Shown piece by piece: positions 10,500 to 23,368 of a stretch of 64,000 nucleotides of DNA (position 1 is the first letter of the stretch; every line of letters begins with the position of its first letter). The stretch is from Undaria pinnatifida. Taxonomy: Eukaryota > Sar > Phaeophyceae > Laminariales > Alariaceae. The translations under genes were made by a program, and so were the position numbers. Where the stretch lies: NCBI GenBank assembly GCA_012845835.1, contig JABAKD010000026.1, positions 6,069,014 through 6,133,013 of the forward strand. The letters run 5' to 3'. The notes below the pieces were generated by a model. The model was not told where the DNA came from and ran no database searches. It saw nothing but the letters and a program-made list of their open reading frames with translations.

Positions 10500-13400
10500 T
10501 TGGAACACAATGGCAACGGCACACGTGCTCAAATGAAACAGTTGCAAGGTTAATTCACGGCTGTTCCGCCAAGGCTTTCAGGCTAGGAGAAAAACACGAC
10601 ACATGACGTTGGGCAGACATGTCTACATAGTACTTGGCGGGTACTTGGCTGTAAGTTAAGAGCTTGCAGCAGACGGCACGCCGCTCGCTGGTTAACCGAC
10701 ACGATCTACAAAAAGCGATGCGCGAATGTGTAAAGTGTAAGGCTTTGTGGCAGAGGACTGGGTCATGCAAGTGGCGTGGGCTCTACCCTTCCTATCGACA
10801 AATCGCTTTTGCAGCAGCTGGAGCTCTAGTAAAAAACTAAACTAAATAAAGCAGGGGTGCCCTTATAATTACTCTATGGTACATCGGCAGCGCATGCGCA
10901 TGCACACGCGGCAACGCACACCGAAGGCAGATCCACAACGCCATAAAAATCCGTAGAGGCACGGTGCAGCCGAAACTGCGCTTTCCGTGCAAGGTTCAGC
11001 ATAGAGTAGAGGACATGACGCAATACCCCGGACTAAAAAGTAGTACCTCCGCTCGATACAAACGGATATATCGCAAGAGACCCCGCCACGCGAGGGGCTG
11101 CCACCACCCCAACCGGCGCATTGATTAATTAATGTCATTCCGCGGATTAACAAAAATTGATATAGTCGGAACGCCAATCGCCAACAAGTGCCGCGCAGTC
11201 AAGAGACGAAGCGGTCCAAGGCGGGAAAAATACTGAAACGCATCCTCCCACGTCTGTTCGTATGTGGTTGGTGTGAGCACAGCAGCTGCGAACACTCTCA
11301 ACGGGACTTAGCGGCAACGAAAACACAGAGGCTAGCTATCCATGAGGCGGAGGTGAGGAGGGGGTTCGACAAACAAGGCAGAAAGAGATATGACAGCCCG
11401 TATAAATATTCAAAACCAACAAGAGAGCGCGGACGTTCCGAGACAGATACTCGGTGTTCCGAGAAAAAATTACGGACATAAGAACGAGGGCATAGCCGTC
11501 GGCTGATTTACTTCTTAGGCCACGGGCGGCGCGAATAAACCACAGTAGTCGTACTTTCGCCGTTAAAGCACACAGCAATTACAGTGCAAACAGCCCGCGA
11601 TCGTCCGTCAATCGGAAACACGTGAGGCCTAGCGCGAGGTTAGTGTAGGATGCCTGCGTGTCCCTCTACGCCGCATATTAAATGGGATACCCCCCCTTCT
11701 TGGTGATGAGCAGAGTCGTCGTGGAGCTTGGCGCAGCCGAGACTAGCTGACAAAAAACGCTGCAGAGGGTGCGCCAGCTAGCGTTGGGCTGCGAAAGCAA
11801 CTGAGTTGAATCGACACACGACGCGTATGAAAATACGTGGAAGTGTGATGAGCTAAAGCTTTATTTTTCCCCATCCGCCGGAGGATAAAAAAAAAAAAAA
11901 AAAAGCTGCTCAGTGTTCCTCTAACCTGCATACCTGTCCCATATCGTGCTATAAAAGCCTGTTCTTGGAGCTCTCGCGATAAAGCCTGACTTGCGTGTCA
12001 CAACCGGTCCGCTTGCACACCGAGCGGGTTTACGCATGCCGTGCCTCTACGTGCATAACAACCAGTCTGGGAAAACCCATCAAGATCCGAGCGTGCCCCG
12101 TCTGCTGAGGGTGCCTGTGCTCTGAAATCTCGCAACGCGCGCAGGCGCCAAGTCATTCTTGATGTGATGACACTAACTTGTCACCATAATTTAGTCCCGT
12201 GGTCACAGGACAGTCTCCAAGACGAATAATGCCTCTCAGGACAATAAAAACAGTACCTATAACTGAAGACTGCCAAGTATCTCTCAGGACAAAGAAAAAA
12301 AAATACCTATAACTGAAGACGGCCAAGTATCTGGCATGGGCTCGACAACACTCCGTGACATGAAGGTACGTAAATGTCGAGGGTGGCGTCTCCATCGTTC
12401 CATGGTCGTAGGAGACAACGTGACACCATTCACACACCAACGCTAGCTTGACTCCGCCACCTTGTAGTTGTCACACGTTAATCCATAAGAAAAACAAGCG
12501 CGGCTGCCAAGACGTCGCCGATAAACGCGGAAGACTGTACCACAAGTTCCCCGATTCCATGCTTTTGCCCAAGACAATAACAAAACGATAGATATAAACG
12601 CCACTCATACAACGAACCACAAAGGACCGCATTACCCGCTCGAAGTAAAGCGATGAACCGAATCCGCACCGAAATTGCGTTCTGATATATGAGGTGTCGA
12701 TTATAAGCTTGAGGGGGTTGGATTGCCTGCCGACAAGACAGCACTCAGTAGGCAGAGCTCTCGCGCCACACTGCCAACAAGCACCAGAGTTTGTGTGTTG
12801 TGAACAGAAGCGAGCCGACAACCGAATGTAGAAGCACGCGTTCACAACAATCTTCGAAATCTCCTAATGATTGCCAGGAGCAGCTGACTAGTACATGAGC
12901 AGCGCCAGATTTTCATGATTTTCAACCAAAGCGTCAACCGCAACGAACCCTTTAAACTTCGACCTCGACGACGCGCCATCACGCCCCTCGAGCGGAGACA
13001 GGTACGGATGGGCAGAAGCAGAAGCAGAAACACCGAAATATCGTGGATAATCTTCCCCACATTTCCCCGTTCACCTTGGACTATGTCCCAGGAATATAAT
13101 CTCTTGTGATATGTTCCAAGGTTGGCGCCGTTTTTCTCGAGGGAGAACGTCTTAAAACCCTTCAGTTAGGTCAAAAAGGGTGCGGATTATGAATCAAAAT
13201 CTTGAAGGAAGACTCGATTTCAGGATACAGATTCAGCCAAAAATATTCCATGTCTCGCAGTAAGGGAGAAATATCTCCCAACATACATATCCCCGCCAAC
13301 AATTCATAATGATCACAATGATGCTTTCGAGCTCGAATTTTTGGGCGAGATCCGACTGTCAACCTGCAATCTACCCATCCAAATGTCCCGGTGCCAATCC

Positions 13401-15320
13401 CACCGCCTTTTTATTTGTTTTAGGCAAAAAGCTGTTGTAAACCAAAACTTGCAAGCAGGAGTTACGGCAAAACCAAGCGGCTGCAAATACCAACGCCGGA
13501 CCATTGTAGTGATCCTGCGCTTGTCCAGGGCAAACAAACAGTCCAAGGCGTTGCGGCCCAGCTAGCCCGACAGCCGATTATGGCACCATTTGTCCGGCCA
13601 AAAATGCCTGGTACCTAAATGTCTCCCCGCAAACATGTTTTGACATCTGATCCTGCCTGTGTCCACATTGAGTTAATAATACCAGGTACTTCGTATCCGG
13701 GTATTTTGCTTCGTTCGGCGTATGTTGAAAGTAGAAGGAACTGCCTGCTAGAGACCTTGGTTATACCGGTAACGATGCGGCTCGAGGGCAGGGCATGTAA
13801 CAATTACTTATGTGCCGCGATTTGCTTGTATTCTGTATGTTAAGACAGAAGGGATTACTTGCTTGACAACACGTTAAACCGAGAGCCAAGAAAATGAAAC
13901 CAGCAGCGGTGCAGAGGTGATTCCAACATTTTTTAGTCCACAGTTAGGATTTCCCCCTTGCCAGCATGTATCTTCTCCTAACCAACAACAACTGCACTTC
14001 TGGGGTCCACCCGTCGGTAGTGTCCGGGATGAACCAGTACGTAGATAGTTCCTTCCCCAACTGGCTACAAAATTGTGATAGTGATCATAGATAATACATG
14101 AGGGATAAAGTCCTACGGGCCTTATCGCTTTTGTCCAGCAGGTTGAGAAAAAACACGTTACAAGATTTTTCTTCCAAGACGTCTCAACCAGCACAGTGGA
14201 CTGGGGCGAGGGATTGAGCCCAAACATTGTCGATAGCGTCACCCCAAAACTATGGTTTGTTGGATAACCACTTGTGCAGCTACACACCCATGCCTGCTGC
14301 AATCGGTCAATGCTTCGTCAGCGCGGACTGAGTAGTCCAGCAGGTATAAGAAGGGTTATTTCTCACCAAACGTACGGTCATACGGCGGATTGTTCGCGGG
14401 GATCGCGGCCCGACGCAGACCATACAGAGTAAGATTCGAGGCACAGACCACGAACCGCGCACACCACTCTGAACCTGCAGCGCTCGTTAGTGTCGAGGGT
14501 ACGTCGGAGGGACGTTTGGTGGAGTTCTGTCTGCGATCGGTGCGTTGCAAACCGACCAAATATGGCACACACATGCGCTGGTTCCAAAACAAGGAACGCC
14601 CGAAAGCACAGGGAGAAGCCCTAAAACCTTGTATTTTTGGCAAAAAAACGTGTCGAAGCTTAACCTTGAAGACGGCAAAGAAGGTCACTCGCGCGAAAGA
14701 TGCAGCGCGCCAATTAGCCCATCTGAAACTTGGCACGCATTGTCAGTCAGTAGAGGCTGGTGTGACGGATTGGTTTTATCCGAACCTGAGCAAACATTTC
14801 TCACATTAAAATCAATAGCTTTGGCGGCGCAGCTAAATGTCAACCGTATATACATATAAACATATGTCGGACAGGTCTACAGATGCGATATATTTTTTCT
14901 AGATTCCACGTTCACCGTTACGATATGTTGTGCCGGATCTGCATACGAAGTGCATATACCGTAGACAGGTCCGGCAAAGGAACCAAGTGCTATGCATTAT
15001 GAGATCATGCAGATAATTGAATACCGTAGCTCCCATCCGGCAACAAGATCTAGATTATGCAGATCATATAAATCAGGGATATATCTGCCCTGAAATATCT
15101 ACATAATGAAATGGTAACCTGCTTTGTCCGATCGATGTGTGCAGATGTTCAAATGTTGGACAAGTTTCAGTTTTGGATAGATATTCATTGGTGGTCCATA
15201 TCCATTGGCAGCAGGAGGTATGTTGAGCTGCGTTACGTCACTCTTATTGGGAGCCAGGTGTACTGCTGTAGCGGCCTAAAGGGCGGCAAGTGTGATTTTG
15301 TCAGCCTTCAAAGGGTCATT
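10500..15320. other. Gene-poor stretch with small repeats
   Basis: No frame here could be matched to a protein family. Visible structure: a duplicated unit of about 60 bp at 12228-12340 (shared 'acctataactgaagac', 'gccaagtatct', 'ctctcaggaca'), an A18 run at 11886-11903, and 'accaggta'-type motifs near 13610 and 13680. A minus-strand frame between 12888 and about 13055 is open and looks compositionally coding. The N-terminal exon of the RhaT-like gene should lie in this interval but was not found. Confidence 0.4.
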
Positions 15321-15328
15321 CATTCTCA

Positions 15329-15574
15329 TCGAAAACAAAACATGTCAGGAATCGTGAAAAAAAAGACGTGACATTCTCGCGAATCGTGATACATTTTATT
15401 TGCGAGGAATCCCGATTTTGAATAGTTTTCAAAATTTCCATGTAATTTGACGTCAGGGCTCCTAACGAAAAAGACGTGACCTTGTTATTGAAAACGTGAC
15501 ATTACCAGAAATTCAACAAGTCAGGAATCGTGACTTTCCGTCAGGAATCGTGTTTTTTCGCGTTCGTTCGGAAC
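15329..15574. mobile_element. MITE-like repeat, diverged relative of 49122-49344
   Basis: Shares an ordered set of phrases with the element at 49.1 kb: 'ttctcgcgaatcgtg', 'gattttgaatagtttt', 'gacgtcagg' and repeated 'gtcaggaatcgtga'. The ends are loosely inverted (a 'TTC..CGAA' type against 'TTCGTTCGGAA'). No coding capacity. The relationship is clear from collinear similarity, while exact termini are uncertain. Confidence 0.55.
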
Positions 15575-16008
15575 GCCCCCCACCCAAAAAGGGCGTGCAA
15601 CAGTACACGTATCGTCATGCCGCCCGCGTGCCGCGCTTTCTCCTCCCTTTGCACGTTAGACACACGACACACACCCCAACTCAGCAAGCAGCCTTGGTAG
15701 ACGTTGTCATCGTTGGGTTGGATCGACGTTTTCCCCAAGAAGTCTTGGCCGATGTTGCAATCGTTATATGTTCTGTCGACATTTGACCTCAAAGATCCCA
15801 AAGGGGTCAATGGATAAGCTATCGACAGCTTACACAACGAAAAAAACATTTTGTTCATATATACATATCACTCACCACTGCCATCCACCACGTGTAGCAA
15901 CTATGAACCATAACGCCGAATTATCTCTATGAACAACAAACAACATAATATTCTTATCGGTTTCCGATTCCTGATAATATTTCTATATATCACACACAGC
16001 TTGCAAAG

Positions 16009-16101
16009 ATGAGTTTCGACGAAATCTTCGATCTCACAGCTGGAGTGTATTTTAATTTTTTAATATACATAGCACTCACCACTGCCATCCACCAATTGTA
16101 G
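16009..16101 (+). other. Micro-ORF/5' module, diverged copy 2
   Basis: ATG at 16009 sits in 'CAGCTTGCAAAGATGAG', the same start context as at 6126 and 60008. The 30-residue peptide begins M-S-F-D-E-I-F-D-L-T-A-G and then becomes hydrophobic. Its last part, 'actcaccactgccatccacca', also occurs upstream at about 15870-15890, so the module overlaps a local duplication. Confidence 0.35.
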
Positions 16102-16189
16102 CAACCCGTATCAGCTTGGGCGACTCGGGCTTGCAAAACAATGGCCTGAAACACAACGCAGGAGGACGATCGGTGCACCAACAATCAGG

Positions 16190-18660
16190 GGCACCATTGG
16201 GTCGGTCTTAGCGATACGTACGATGTACTCGTACAACATTTCAAGTTTTCGATGAAAATTCGGTATTTTACCAAAATCGAAGAGGGCTGAATCCTAACGA
16301 ATCCGAGCCCCAATTGGCTCGGAAAAAAATCGTTTACCCGGCAAAGAACCGTCACTATAGCAGCGACGCTCGAGGAAGTCGTCAGCGTGGTTGTCCCACT
16401 GGAGTCGGCCTGACTCGTAGGCAGGTGTCTGTGCCTTGGGGAGTGAAACCCGTCACCAACGTCGCGCCACAACGCCCAACGCGGCAAAAGTCTCAGCTAT
16501 TGCCCTCAGCGAGCTGGGTCGGTCGGCCAACTCCGTGCGGTCACTTCGTCAACTTGACGAAGAGAGCCAAAAAACTCACTGCGCCGTCTGCGACTAGCCA
16601 TAATCAGCGAATGACCTTGGGAAAAACCTTCATCAGTCTTGAGCGCTCGAAAGTGGTGGCACAGTTTGAGCGGTGCGGCTACCCGATCCTCTACACCCTT
16701 CTACCTAAGTTTCTGTTTCATGCAGAAAAAAGCAGAACACTTAATCTCCGCTTTTTTAGCTCTCTAATTGTTTTTTGCTTTTGGCCGAAATATTTCAACG
16801 GAAACCGAAAGTTCAGTAAAATAAATTACTCCTATTATTAAGATCGACCCACCATGCTGAGCCTGCGAATGTTAATGTCTGAAAAAGCGCGTACGTACCC
16901 GCCCATGTCCAGCTCCCTAAACAAAAACAAAAAATATCTGACAGGATTTCCCGATGATACGTCATGATCTACTGACACGTTAACGGGTGCTAAAGTCGTC
17001 ATCCTTTGTAACGGTACACAGTAAACACTCGCACCGATATGGCATTCAAAAACGCGGCCGCGCGCCCTTAAAGTTTCCCCACCCACGACGACGACGACGA
17101 TAACGACTTTTGCTACTACTACGAGTAGCAGCAAAGGTGCCGTCGACTCACAAGTTGACGCGGTACTCCCCTGCCGGTTTGGCCGTACGTCGTGAATACG
17201 AGTACCACATTACAAGGGCTCCGCTCCGCGGGCGGCTGACGCCGCCCGCTATGCTCGCGCAAGGAAGTATACAATTCAATGTGAAGGAGGCAGAAAGAAG
17301 AGGTCCATGATTTGGCGCAACTAGCGATTTGATAATGCCAAGGGCTACTTGTGCAAAGCTGGTTGCCTTGTGCTGTGCTGTGTGCTTGTTGGCGATGTCA
17401 CGTTCTGATCGGCAGTACGGGTGTAATTTGAAGAAACAAAGGTATGAAGAGAACCGAGAAAGAACAATCAAATGAAGAAAGCAAAATACGAGTACACACG
17501 TACATACCGGTCCCTAATTCTGCGCATGGTACCTGGTGCTGTATGTTCGAAAGAAAGCACAGCGCAGCTCGGCACAGTATCGCACCGCAGGGCAAGGCAC
17601 GGCACCGCACGGCACTATAGCTGGGCTGAGCTGAGCTGGGAGCGCATTTTTTGTGATTCAACAGCAGTATTGAATGTAGCACGTACAAAACTGGTGTAGT
17701 AGTACCCGTACCTGGTATGACACTTCGAATGATACCTGGCTGTACGAAAGAGTAAGTACAGCAAAGCACGCAGCACGACACAGCCCGACAAAGTCACAGC
17801 ACCGCACAGTACCGCTCCGCACGGCAGGGCACGGCAAGGCACGTCGCTGGGCTGCTGAGCTAGCGCGGCGGTGCGCTGCGGTGCGCTGCTGAGCTGATCT
17901 AAGCCGATGAGCCAAGCTGAGCTCAGCTGGGACCTGGTAAGACAATACTTCGTGCAACTAAATACCATGGTGAAAAAAAAGGCGAAGGAAGAAATCAAAG
18001 AGAAGATGGGCCGTTTTGCAAGTAGTGGAAGAAGGCATTGTTTTAAGTGGGAGGTCTTGAGAGGCCAGGGATGTACCAACCGAGCCCGTTCAGCACCTGT
18101 GTTGCTTTGCCCACAAAAAAAAAAATGCGGTATAACCTACAACCCCAAATATTATTGAATCGGGGGTTTTGTCAAAAACAGCCCCGCACAATGCCCTGTG
18201 GATCATTCAGCGCCCTGTGTTCTTTCACTGGCAACGTGTTCCCCCAATGAAGCCCCCAGATGGCACCTCACGCCCGAGAGCACTCGATCAAGCTACTATA
18301 GTATGATTTGTTGTTAGTTTGGCCTATGTCTTGCTGGAATCGGATAAATCCGGTGCACCGCGGGCACGTTGTGCATCCTGTCACCGCCGCTACGTAAGTT
18401 CTAGCGACTGCGCCGCCATCTTGAGCAATTTTCACGGCAACTGTTGCGGTGGTAAGAAGGTTCATAAAATCGCCCAATATCCACTTTGTGTTCGGGTATA
18501 CTGGCAGGGAAGGTATTCCAGGGTGGTGGGATGTTAGATGTAAGTTACACACGCCTCAATCGGCTTGAGAAGTGCGTCTCAAAAACAAATAAATGTGTAC
18601 AAAAAACACTGCGTTGTAAACTAGTTTAGTAGCGCTAGATTACGAAAAAAAAAACGTTTC
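16190..18660. other. No gene recognised; GCACG-rich paired tracts
   Basis: A 175-codon plus-strand frame at 16314-16841 has an overlapping antisense frame and matches no family I know. At 17550-17640 and 17800-17940 there are two similar tracts rich in 'GGCACGGCA' and 'GAGCTGAGCTG', giving spurious long frames on both strands. A hairpin with arms 'GCGGGCGGC'/'GCCGCCCGC' lies near 17228-17250. Confidence 0.4.
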
Positions 18661-18674
18661 AAGAAAAAAAAATA

Positions 18675-19060
18675 GGCCTGTTCACGGGCCAGGTCAAACC
18701 TCACGGGTCGGGTCGGGTCGGATCAGCTGGCCCGACCCGACGCAAATTGTTTTGGACGTCTTGACCCGACCCGACCCAACCCGCGAGATTTTGATACCCC
18801 CTGACCCAAGCCGACTCGACCCGCGAGATTCTAAAACCTCTTGACCCGACCCGACCCGTGAGATTATAAAACCTCCCGACCCTATCCGACCCGACCCGAC
18901 CCGACCCGACCCGACCCGACCCGACCCGACCCGACCCGACCCGACCCGACCCGGCACTCTCCGAGTGACCCGTGAGGTGCGGGTTTCATGTGGTTCGGGT
19001 AGACTAAACCCGTGACATATCTTACGGGTCAAAGTCGAAAAGTCACGGGTCCAACATGTC
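18675..19060. repeat. ACCCG-rich minisatellite element, locus 1
   Basis: Contains a uniform (CCCGA)n run at about 18886-18954, flanked by units of the form 'gacccgacccg(c/t)gagatt' plus an A-rich tail. The left edge 'ggcctgttcacgggcc' resembles the terminal sequence of the related locus at 41.37 kb. Related arrays lie at 21185-21565 and 41368-41617. Confidence 0.7.
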
Positions 19061-19390
19061 TTGATATGTACCTTGGTCCGTTGGTTGGTTCTTCGTCCCG
19101 CGCACTTTTCCCAGGATGTCGTGCTCTCTGTTTTTTTTGTCGGCATTGGGTGCAGCATTAAATTATGTGTACTGTAGTGCGCGCGAAAAATGAGAAAGAC
19201 CGCAACCCACACATCCGCACTTAGCCGTGCCCGTAGCGCTAGACCCCTGGGTCGATCCGACGAGTGGGCTAGCTATCTATGCAGTCTCCGACCCCGGCAC
19301 GCAGCCTAGCTGAGCCGCCTTCGGCAGCAAGGCCACAACAGGGGCGGCGGATCTGTCAGAAGGGGCTGCGATCCCCGGGAGGATCCGGGG

Positions 19391-19492
19391 CCTGCTGCTG
19401 ATGCTTGCTGCTGCCAGTGCTGCTGCTGCTTGCTGCTACCAGTGCTGCTGCTGCTTGCTGCTACCAGTGCTGCTGCTGCTGCTGCTGCTTCG
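19391..19492. repeat. (CTG)n-rich minisatellite
   Basis: Runs of CTG interrupted by 'cttgctgctaccagtg', which occurs twice in full. The trinucleotide period keeps several frames open on both strands, giving Leu/Ala/Cys-rich false frames. Confidence 0.75.
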
Positions 19493-19841
19493 ACGACGAC
19501 TGCTCTTGCCTTTTTACGTTTGGTCACATTTCGTACTGGCATGATAATTCTTGCCGGGTATTCAATGTCTACGTACGTACGTACGTCGTACATGGGTTTT
19601 TATACCGCCATGTGTCGTCTTTATTGTTGCACCCTGCAATGCAGCAAGAGTGTGTGCCCTGGCTTGTTTCAGTGGACTTGGATGGACCACGACATACCTG
19701 CATAATACCTACTGCGGCTTCGTCCGACACGGGATTCGCGTAGAAATACTTTATACCTGGTACGAGAGAAGTTACTGCCTGGTATGATTGTTCTGGACGC
19801 TACGATAGAGCCGCCTTTACCGCAATTCTGAATTAATATAT

Positions 19842-20052
19842 TGTGGATACCAGTCCTTATTCCCTAGATAGATTGAACCGCCTCGTTGTCGCTATAATCC
19901 TTCAAGATCATCCTGGCTCCTCGAGGCAGACTCTGAGGTGTTCCCTCATCGTTGACCCTCGGGAGTGCGGTCGCGCACATAACCCACCTCGCGATGTGTC
20001 TCCACACCTCCATCTGAGAAAGAGCAACATGCGAAGGGACTACCTTCCCACA
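19842..20052 (+). repeat. Left LTR of the Copia-like element
   Basis: 211 bp, starting 'TGTGGATACCAGTCC' and ending 'CTTCCCACA'. By eye it is about 90% identical to the right copy, so the insertion is not very recent. Confidence 0.7.
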
Positions 20053-20071
20053 ATCGGCGTCGACGAGGAGA

Positions 20072-20254
20072 CAGTATGAAGCTTTCGTCACTGCTGCGTC
20101 GCTTAAATCACGTCCCGGCGTCACCGAGGGCATGATCGATGATATGATGATGATACACGAAGATGAAGTATGTAGTTAGGAGGGCATCGATCATGTCCTC
20201 GGTGACGCCGGGACGTGATTTAAGCGACGCAGCAGTGACGAAAGCTTCATACTG
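20072..20254. repeat. Long near-perfect inverted repeat inside the LTR element
   Basis: Arms of about 70 bp (20072-20145 and 20184-20254) are almost exact reverse complements. The shared sequence includes 'GCTTTCGTCACTGCTGC' and 'CACGTCCCGGCGTCACCGA'. The spacer is about 38 bp. A transcript would fold into a long hairpin. It probably arose from an inverted duplication of part of the gag-like region. Confidence 0.8.
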
Positions 20255-20593
20255 CGACATGACATTGAGAATGCTATTCTTGCAGTTTTCGTTTCCCGAA
20301 AACTTAGAGAGCACCAAAGCCAGACATTGTCATCCCTGTGTTTACAGATGACGCAGACGAGACTGAACTACCAATTTTTAGTCTGCTTTGACTCAGACGG
20401 AGTCAATTGTACTCTACCCGTAAGGGTTGACAACAGGTCAGCTATATTGTTTGTGAGCCCTACCTCAGTCAGCGACCTATCCAGCAGTTCGTTCGACTTG
20501 GCAATGTTACTTTCACTCACAAGCCACTATCATCCCAAGTCGACACCTCTTATAAGACACGCACGTTTGCACGTCTGAAAGAGGGGGCGGTGA

Positions 20594-20798
20594 TGTGGAT
20601 ACCAGTCCCTATTCCCTAGATTATACCGCCTCCTTATCACTATAATCCTTCGAGATCATCCTGGCTCCTCGAGGCAGACTCTGAGGTGTTCCCTCATCGT
20701 TGACCCTCGAGAGTGCGGTTGCGCACATAAGCCACCTCGGCTTGTCTCCACACCTCCATCTGAGAAAGAGCAACCTGCGAAGGAACTACCGTCCCACA
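20594..20798 (+). repeat. Right LTR of the Copia-like element
   Basis: 205 bp, starting 'TGTGGATACCAGTCC' and ending 'CGTCCCACA', directly after the polypurine tract. It differs from the left copy by scattered substitutions and small indels. Confidence 0.7.
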
Positions 20799-20913
20799 AC
20801 ATAGGATTAAAAAATATGGAAATCGGGGAACTTGGTTTGGCCCACTTTGTGCTTCCAGTACTATGAGACGGAAAATACCAAAAACTGCCCAAAACAGCAG
20901 TACTTTAGACCAA

Positions 20914-20960
20914 ACCCTAACCCTAACCCTAACCCTAACCCTGATCCCGACCCCAACCCT
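20914..20960. repeat. Interstitial telomere-like tract (CCCTAA)n
   Basis: Four to five 'CCCTAA' units followed by degenerate 'CCCGACCCCAACCCT'. Similar tracts occur near 43590-43647 and 56288-56314. Confidence 0.75.
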
Positions 20961-21184
20961 ACCAGTAGTACGTACTTTTCCGGAAAAAGTCCGACATTTT
21001 TTTTTGCTGAAAGTATTGGTCGACCACGTTAGAACTCGGATGGAAATATTCCCCGATTTCCATATGTTATCCTAGATAATAATCTAGACGTCTTTGGTAA
21101 AGGCTGCTGCTATGATGACATACGATCGGAGTATCGCGCAGGAACGAGAGAGGCTTTCGTGCAGGAAGCGGCAAGTTTTGTATC

Positions 21185-21565
21185 ACCCGTGGGTCGGGTC
21201 CGCGGGTCCGGCCCGCCGTGCGCCGGCACGACAATAAGGGCCCTCCGGCAGGCAGCTGTAATATTGAAAAAGGCGAATCCGCAGGCCAGATCTGCGGGTT
21301 CGACCCGCGCGGGTCATGGTGGCTTGATCCGGGGGTGACCCGCATCTCGCGGGTCATGACCCGACCCGACCCGCGAGATTTCAAAAATAACCTGACCCGA
21401 CCCGACACGCGAGATTTTAAAACCACTTGACCCGAACCGACCCGACCCTTGAGATTTCAAAACTTACTGACCCGACCCGACCCGACCCGTGAGATTTTAA
21501 AACACAATGACCCGACCCAACTCGACCCGCGACATTTTGAAACCCCTTGACCCGCGTAAACCCCT
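21185..21565. repeat. ACCCG-rich minisatellite element, locus 2
   Basis: At least six units of 'gacccgacccgcgagatttt' type with short A-rich spacers, in the same orientation as 18.7-19.06 kb. Left of about 21350 the repeat is degenerate and mixed with unique sequence. Confidence 0.7.
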
Positions 21566-21569
21566 GAAA

Positions 21570-23365
21570 AAAATCACCCGTGCGTGTTGCCCATCGCTAC
21601 GGCAGCAAAAAAACAACTTGGCCACGAGCATGATGATGAGGAAATTCAACCTCGAGGAACCACATTTTAAAACTTCAGCGACACTGTCGCCGTGCTTACA
21701 GGTCACCGAAACTGCTACCGCGTTGCCACGTTGTAGTGGGAGCACCAGAGAGTCCATCGCAGGGTGGTGCTATTTTAAATTTGATTTGGTATGATATGGC
21801 AAAATAGCGGCATATTGTACCACAAAACTTACAGCAGTGGTGCAGGTGTTCCAGATGTTCCATTCCAGAAGGCTGTACTTTGGTATTATTAGAGACATAA
21901 ATCTAAAAAAAATCGCGATTTTGGGCGTTTAGAGTCAGCCAAATTATGTGCACCTGGGGTTTTATACCCGTACTGGAAGCCGCGATATTTTCGCGACCTG
22001 TGGTCCGCAAAACACAAACAAATGCGAAAAATCGCACGGGGCAAATTTTACCCCACCGCGATATTCAGTGTTCTTTTTGTTGCGCAGAGCCGGAAGGACA
22101 TAATTGGACACGTACATGCCCAGGCGCGGCCTGCTTCTTTACGGCGTCATCCGATCATCACCGCGCCAAAATGGAAAACAGCAGCGATGGCCGCGGGGAC
22201 AGGGTTGAATGCACACGGCAGGCCGGTTCTCCCGTGGCCGGGGAGGGGCGGATGCCCGGGATGTGTAGGGGTACTGGGCGGAGACACAGAGCGTCCCCGG
22301 CAGGTCTGCCAATTGAGCAGGTCCTCGGAGAGTACTCACTTTCTTAGCCTTAGGAGAGACGTGGCTTTATTAGGGACCACCAGAGTCCCGGATGACTTCT
22401 GAGAACGGAGGCACGCGCCTCCGTTCTATTTCCTGACTATCCCAAATAGAAAACGCCAACCTTATCATACGAAAACCAGCCAAATTATCTCAATTAAAAA
22501 CATTGCAGGCTTTTCGAGGTTGTACCTTAACACTAGCCCACCCTGATGAGCCGCATATGCAGAAATACGGGAGATTCGGGAAACTCCGGTTCTACGAACT
22601 AGACCATGAGTCGCAGATGCGGCTCCTCAAAACCCACTCCCACACCTCTAACGGCCTGGCTATGGAGCCAGGAAAACGCGAAGAAAAGCAGTTCAAGAAA
22701 ACGCAGACCCTACAAAAACGCAAACCACCCCTCAAAAACCTGCCGCGTACCGCCGGTGTGGCGGGGGGGGGGCAGAAAAGGCTCTACGGCAAACCAACCA
22801 CAGAAAAGGTACTAGGGCGAGGCGAGCCCTTGTAGATATGAAGGGGAGCGCAGGCGCTAATACAAGGGAGAAGTCATACAAAAAAAACTCCCACGGGCCA
22901 TTGGCATGATGGGGGGTTAGACGAGGAAACGACAAATACCCGGGATGGAAGGCGGCATCACCTACAGCCCCGCGAGGGGGGGAAGTGTTTAGCCGAGAAA
23001 GTAGAACAAAAACAACACACAAAAAATAAATAAAAGATGACACACAGGCCCGTACATAGCCCTGTACCACGTTACGCGCGAACAGGGTACCCTGGTCGCC
23101 CCCCGGCTCTGGGCTGAGGAGGGCGTCGGCAGGGCGAAATTGAGCAACGACGAAAAAGCGACAGTCCTGCGCCTCAGATAGCGGCGTGTTCCCCGAACCC
23201 TGGCCCGACACTGAGCAGGGGGATCGGCAGGACAAAAAAATGGTAAGAACCGACCCAAAACCAGACCAAGACTCTGGAAACACCACGAACAACCCAAAGA
23301 CAAGAGACTCAAACCTCCTGAGCCAAACAAAAATGGAGAACTTTCGAGGAGCGGCGGTGACTTGA
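21570..23365. other. No gene recognised; probable 3' flank or LTR of the Gypsy element at right
   Basis: Open frames at 21946-22402 and 22503-22835 lack recognisable domains. A perfect palindromic hairpin 'AGAACGGAGGC'...'GCCTCCGTTCT' lies at 22402-22427. Because the Gypsy-like pol reads leftward and stops at 23369, any 3' LTR should lie between about 22.5 and 23.36 kb. I could not define its ends, and no second copy exists to the right for comparison. Confidence 0.35.
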
Positions 23366-23368
23366 AAG

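Larger units (their letters stand above)
19842..20798. mobile_element. Internally deleted Copia-like LTR element
   Basis: Two direct repeats (19842-20052, 20594-20798) begin TGTGG and end CCACA and flank about 540 bp. A purine-rich tract 'aaagagggggcgg' stands just before the right repeat, as a polypurine tract should. The interior keeps a plus-strand D-N-R-S-A-I motif (about 20430-20447), like the 'DNxxAI' of Copia RNase H. On the minus strand a gag-like frame (with 'SQYEAFVTAASL') lies inside a long inverted repeat. No full polyprotein remains. No clear target-site duplication was found, and the primer-binding site was not recognised. Plus-strand orientation is inferred from the tract position and the RNase H relic. 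Confidence 0.7.

Noticed and set aside
14356-14809. Overlapping 139-codon plus and 126-codon minus frames
   Set aside because: Neither resembles a known family, both are open through the same DNA, and no splice signals link them to other exons.
16314-16841. 175-codon plus-strand frame
   Set aside because: No recognisable domain, and composition shifts abruptly to AT-rich at its end. Treated as chance.
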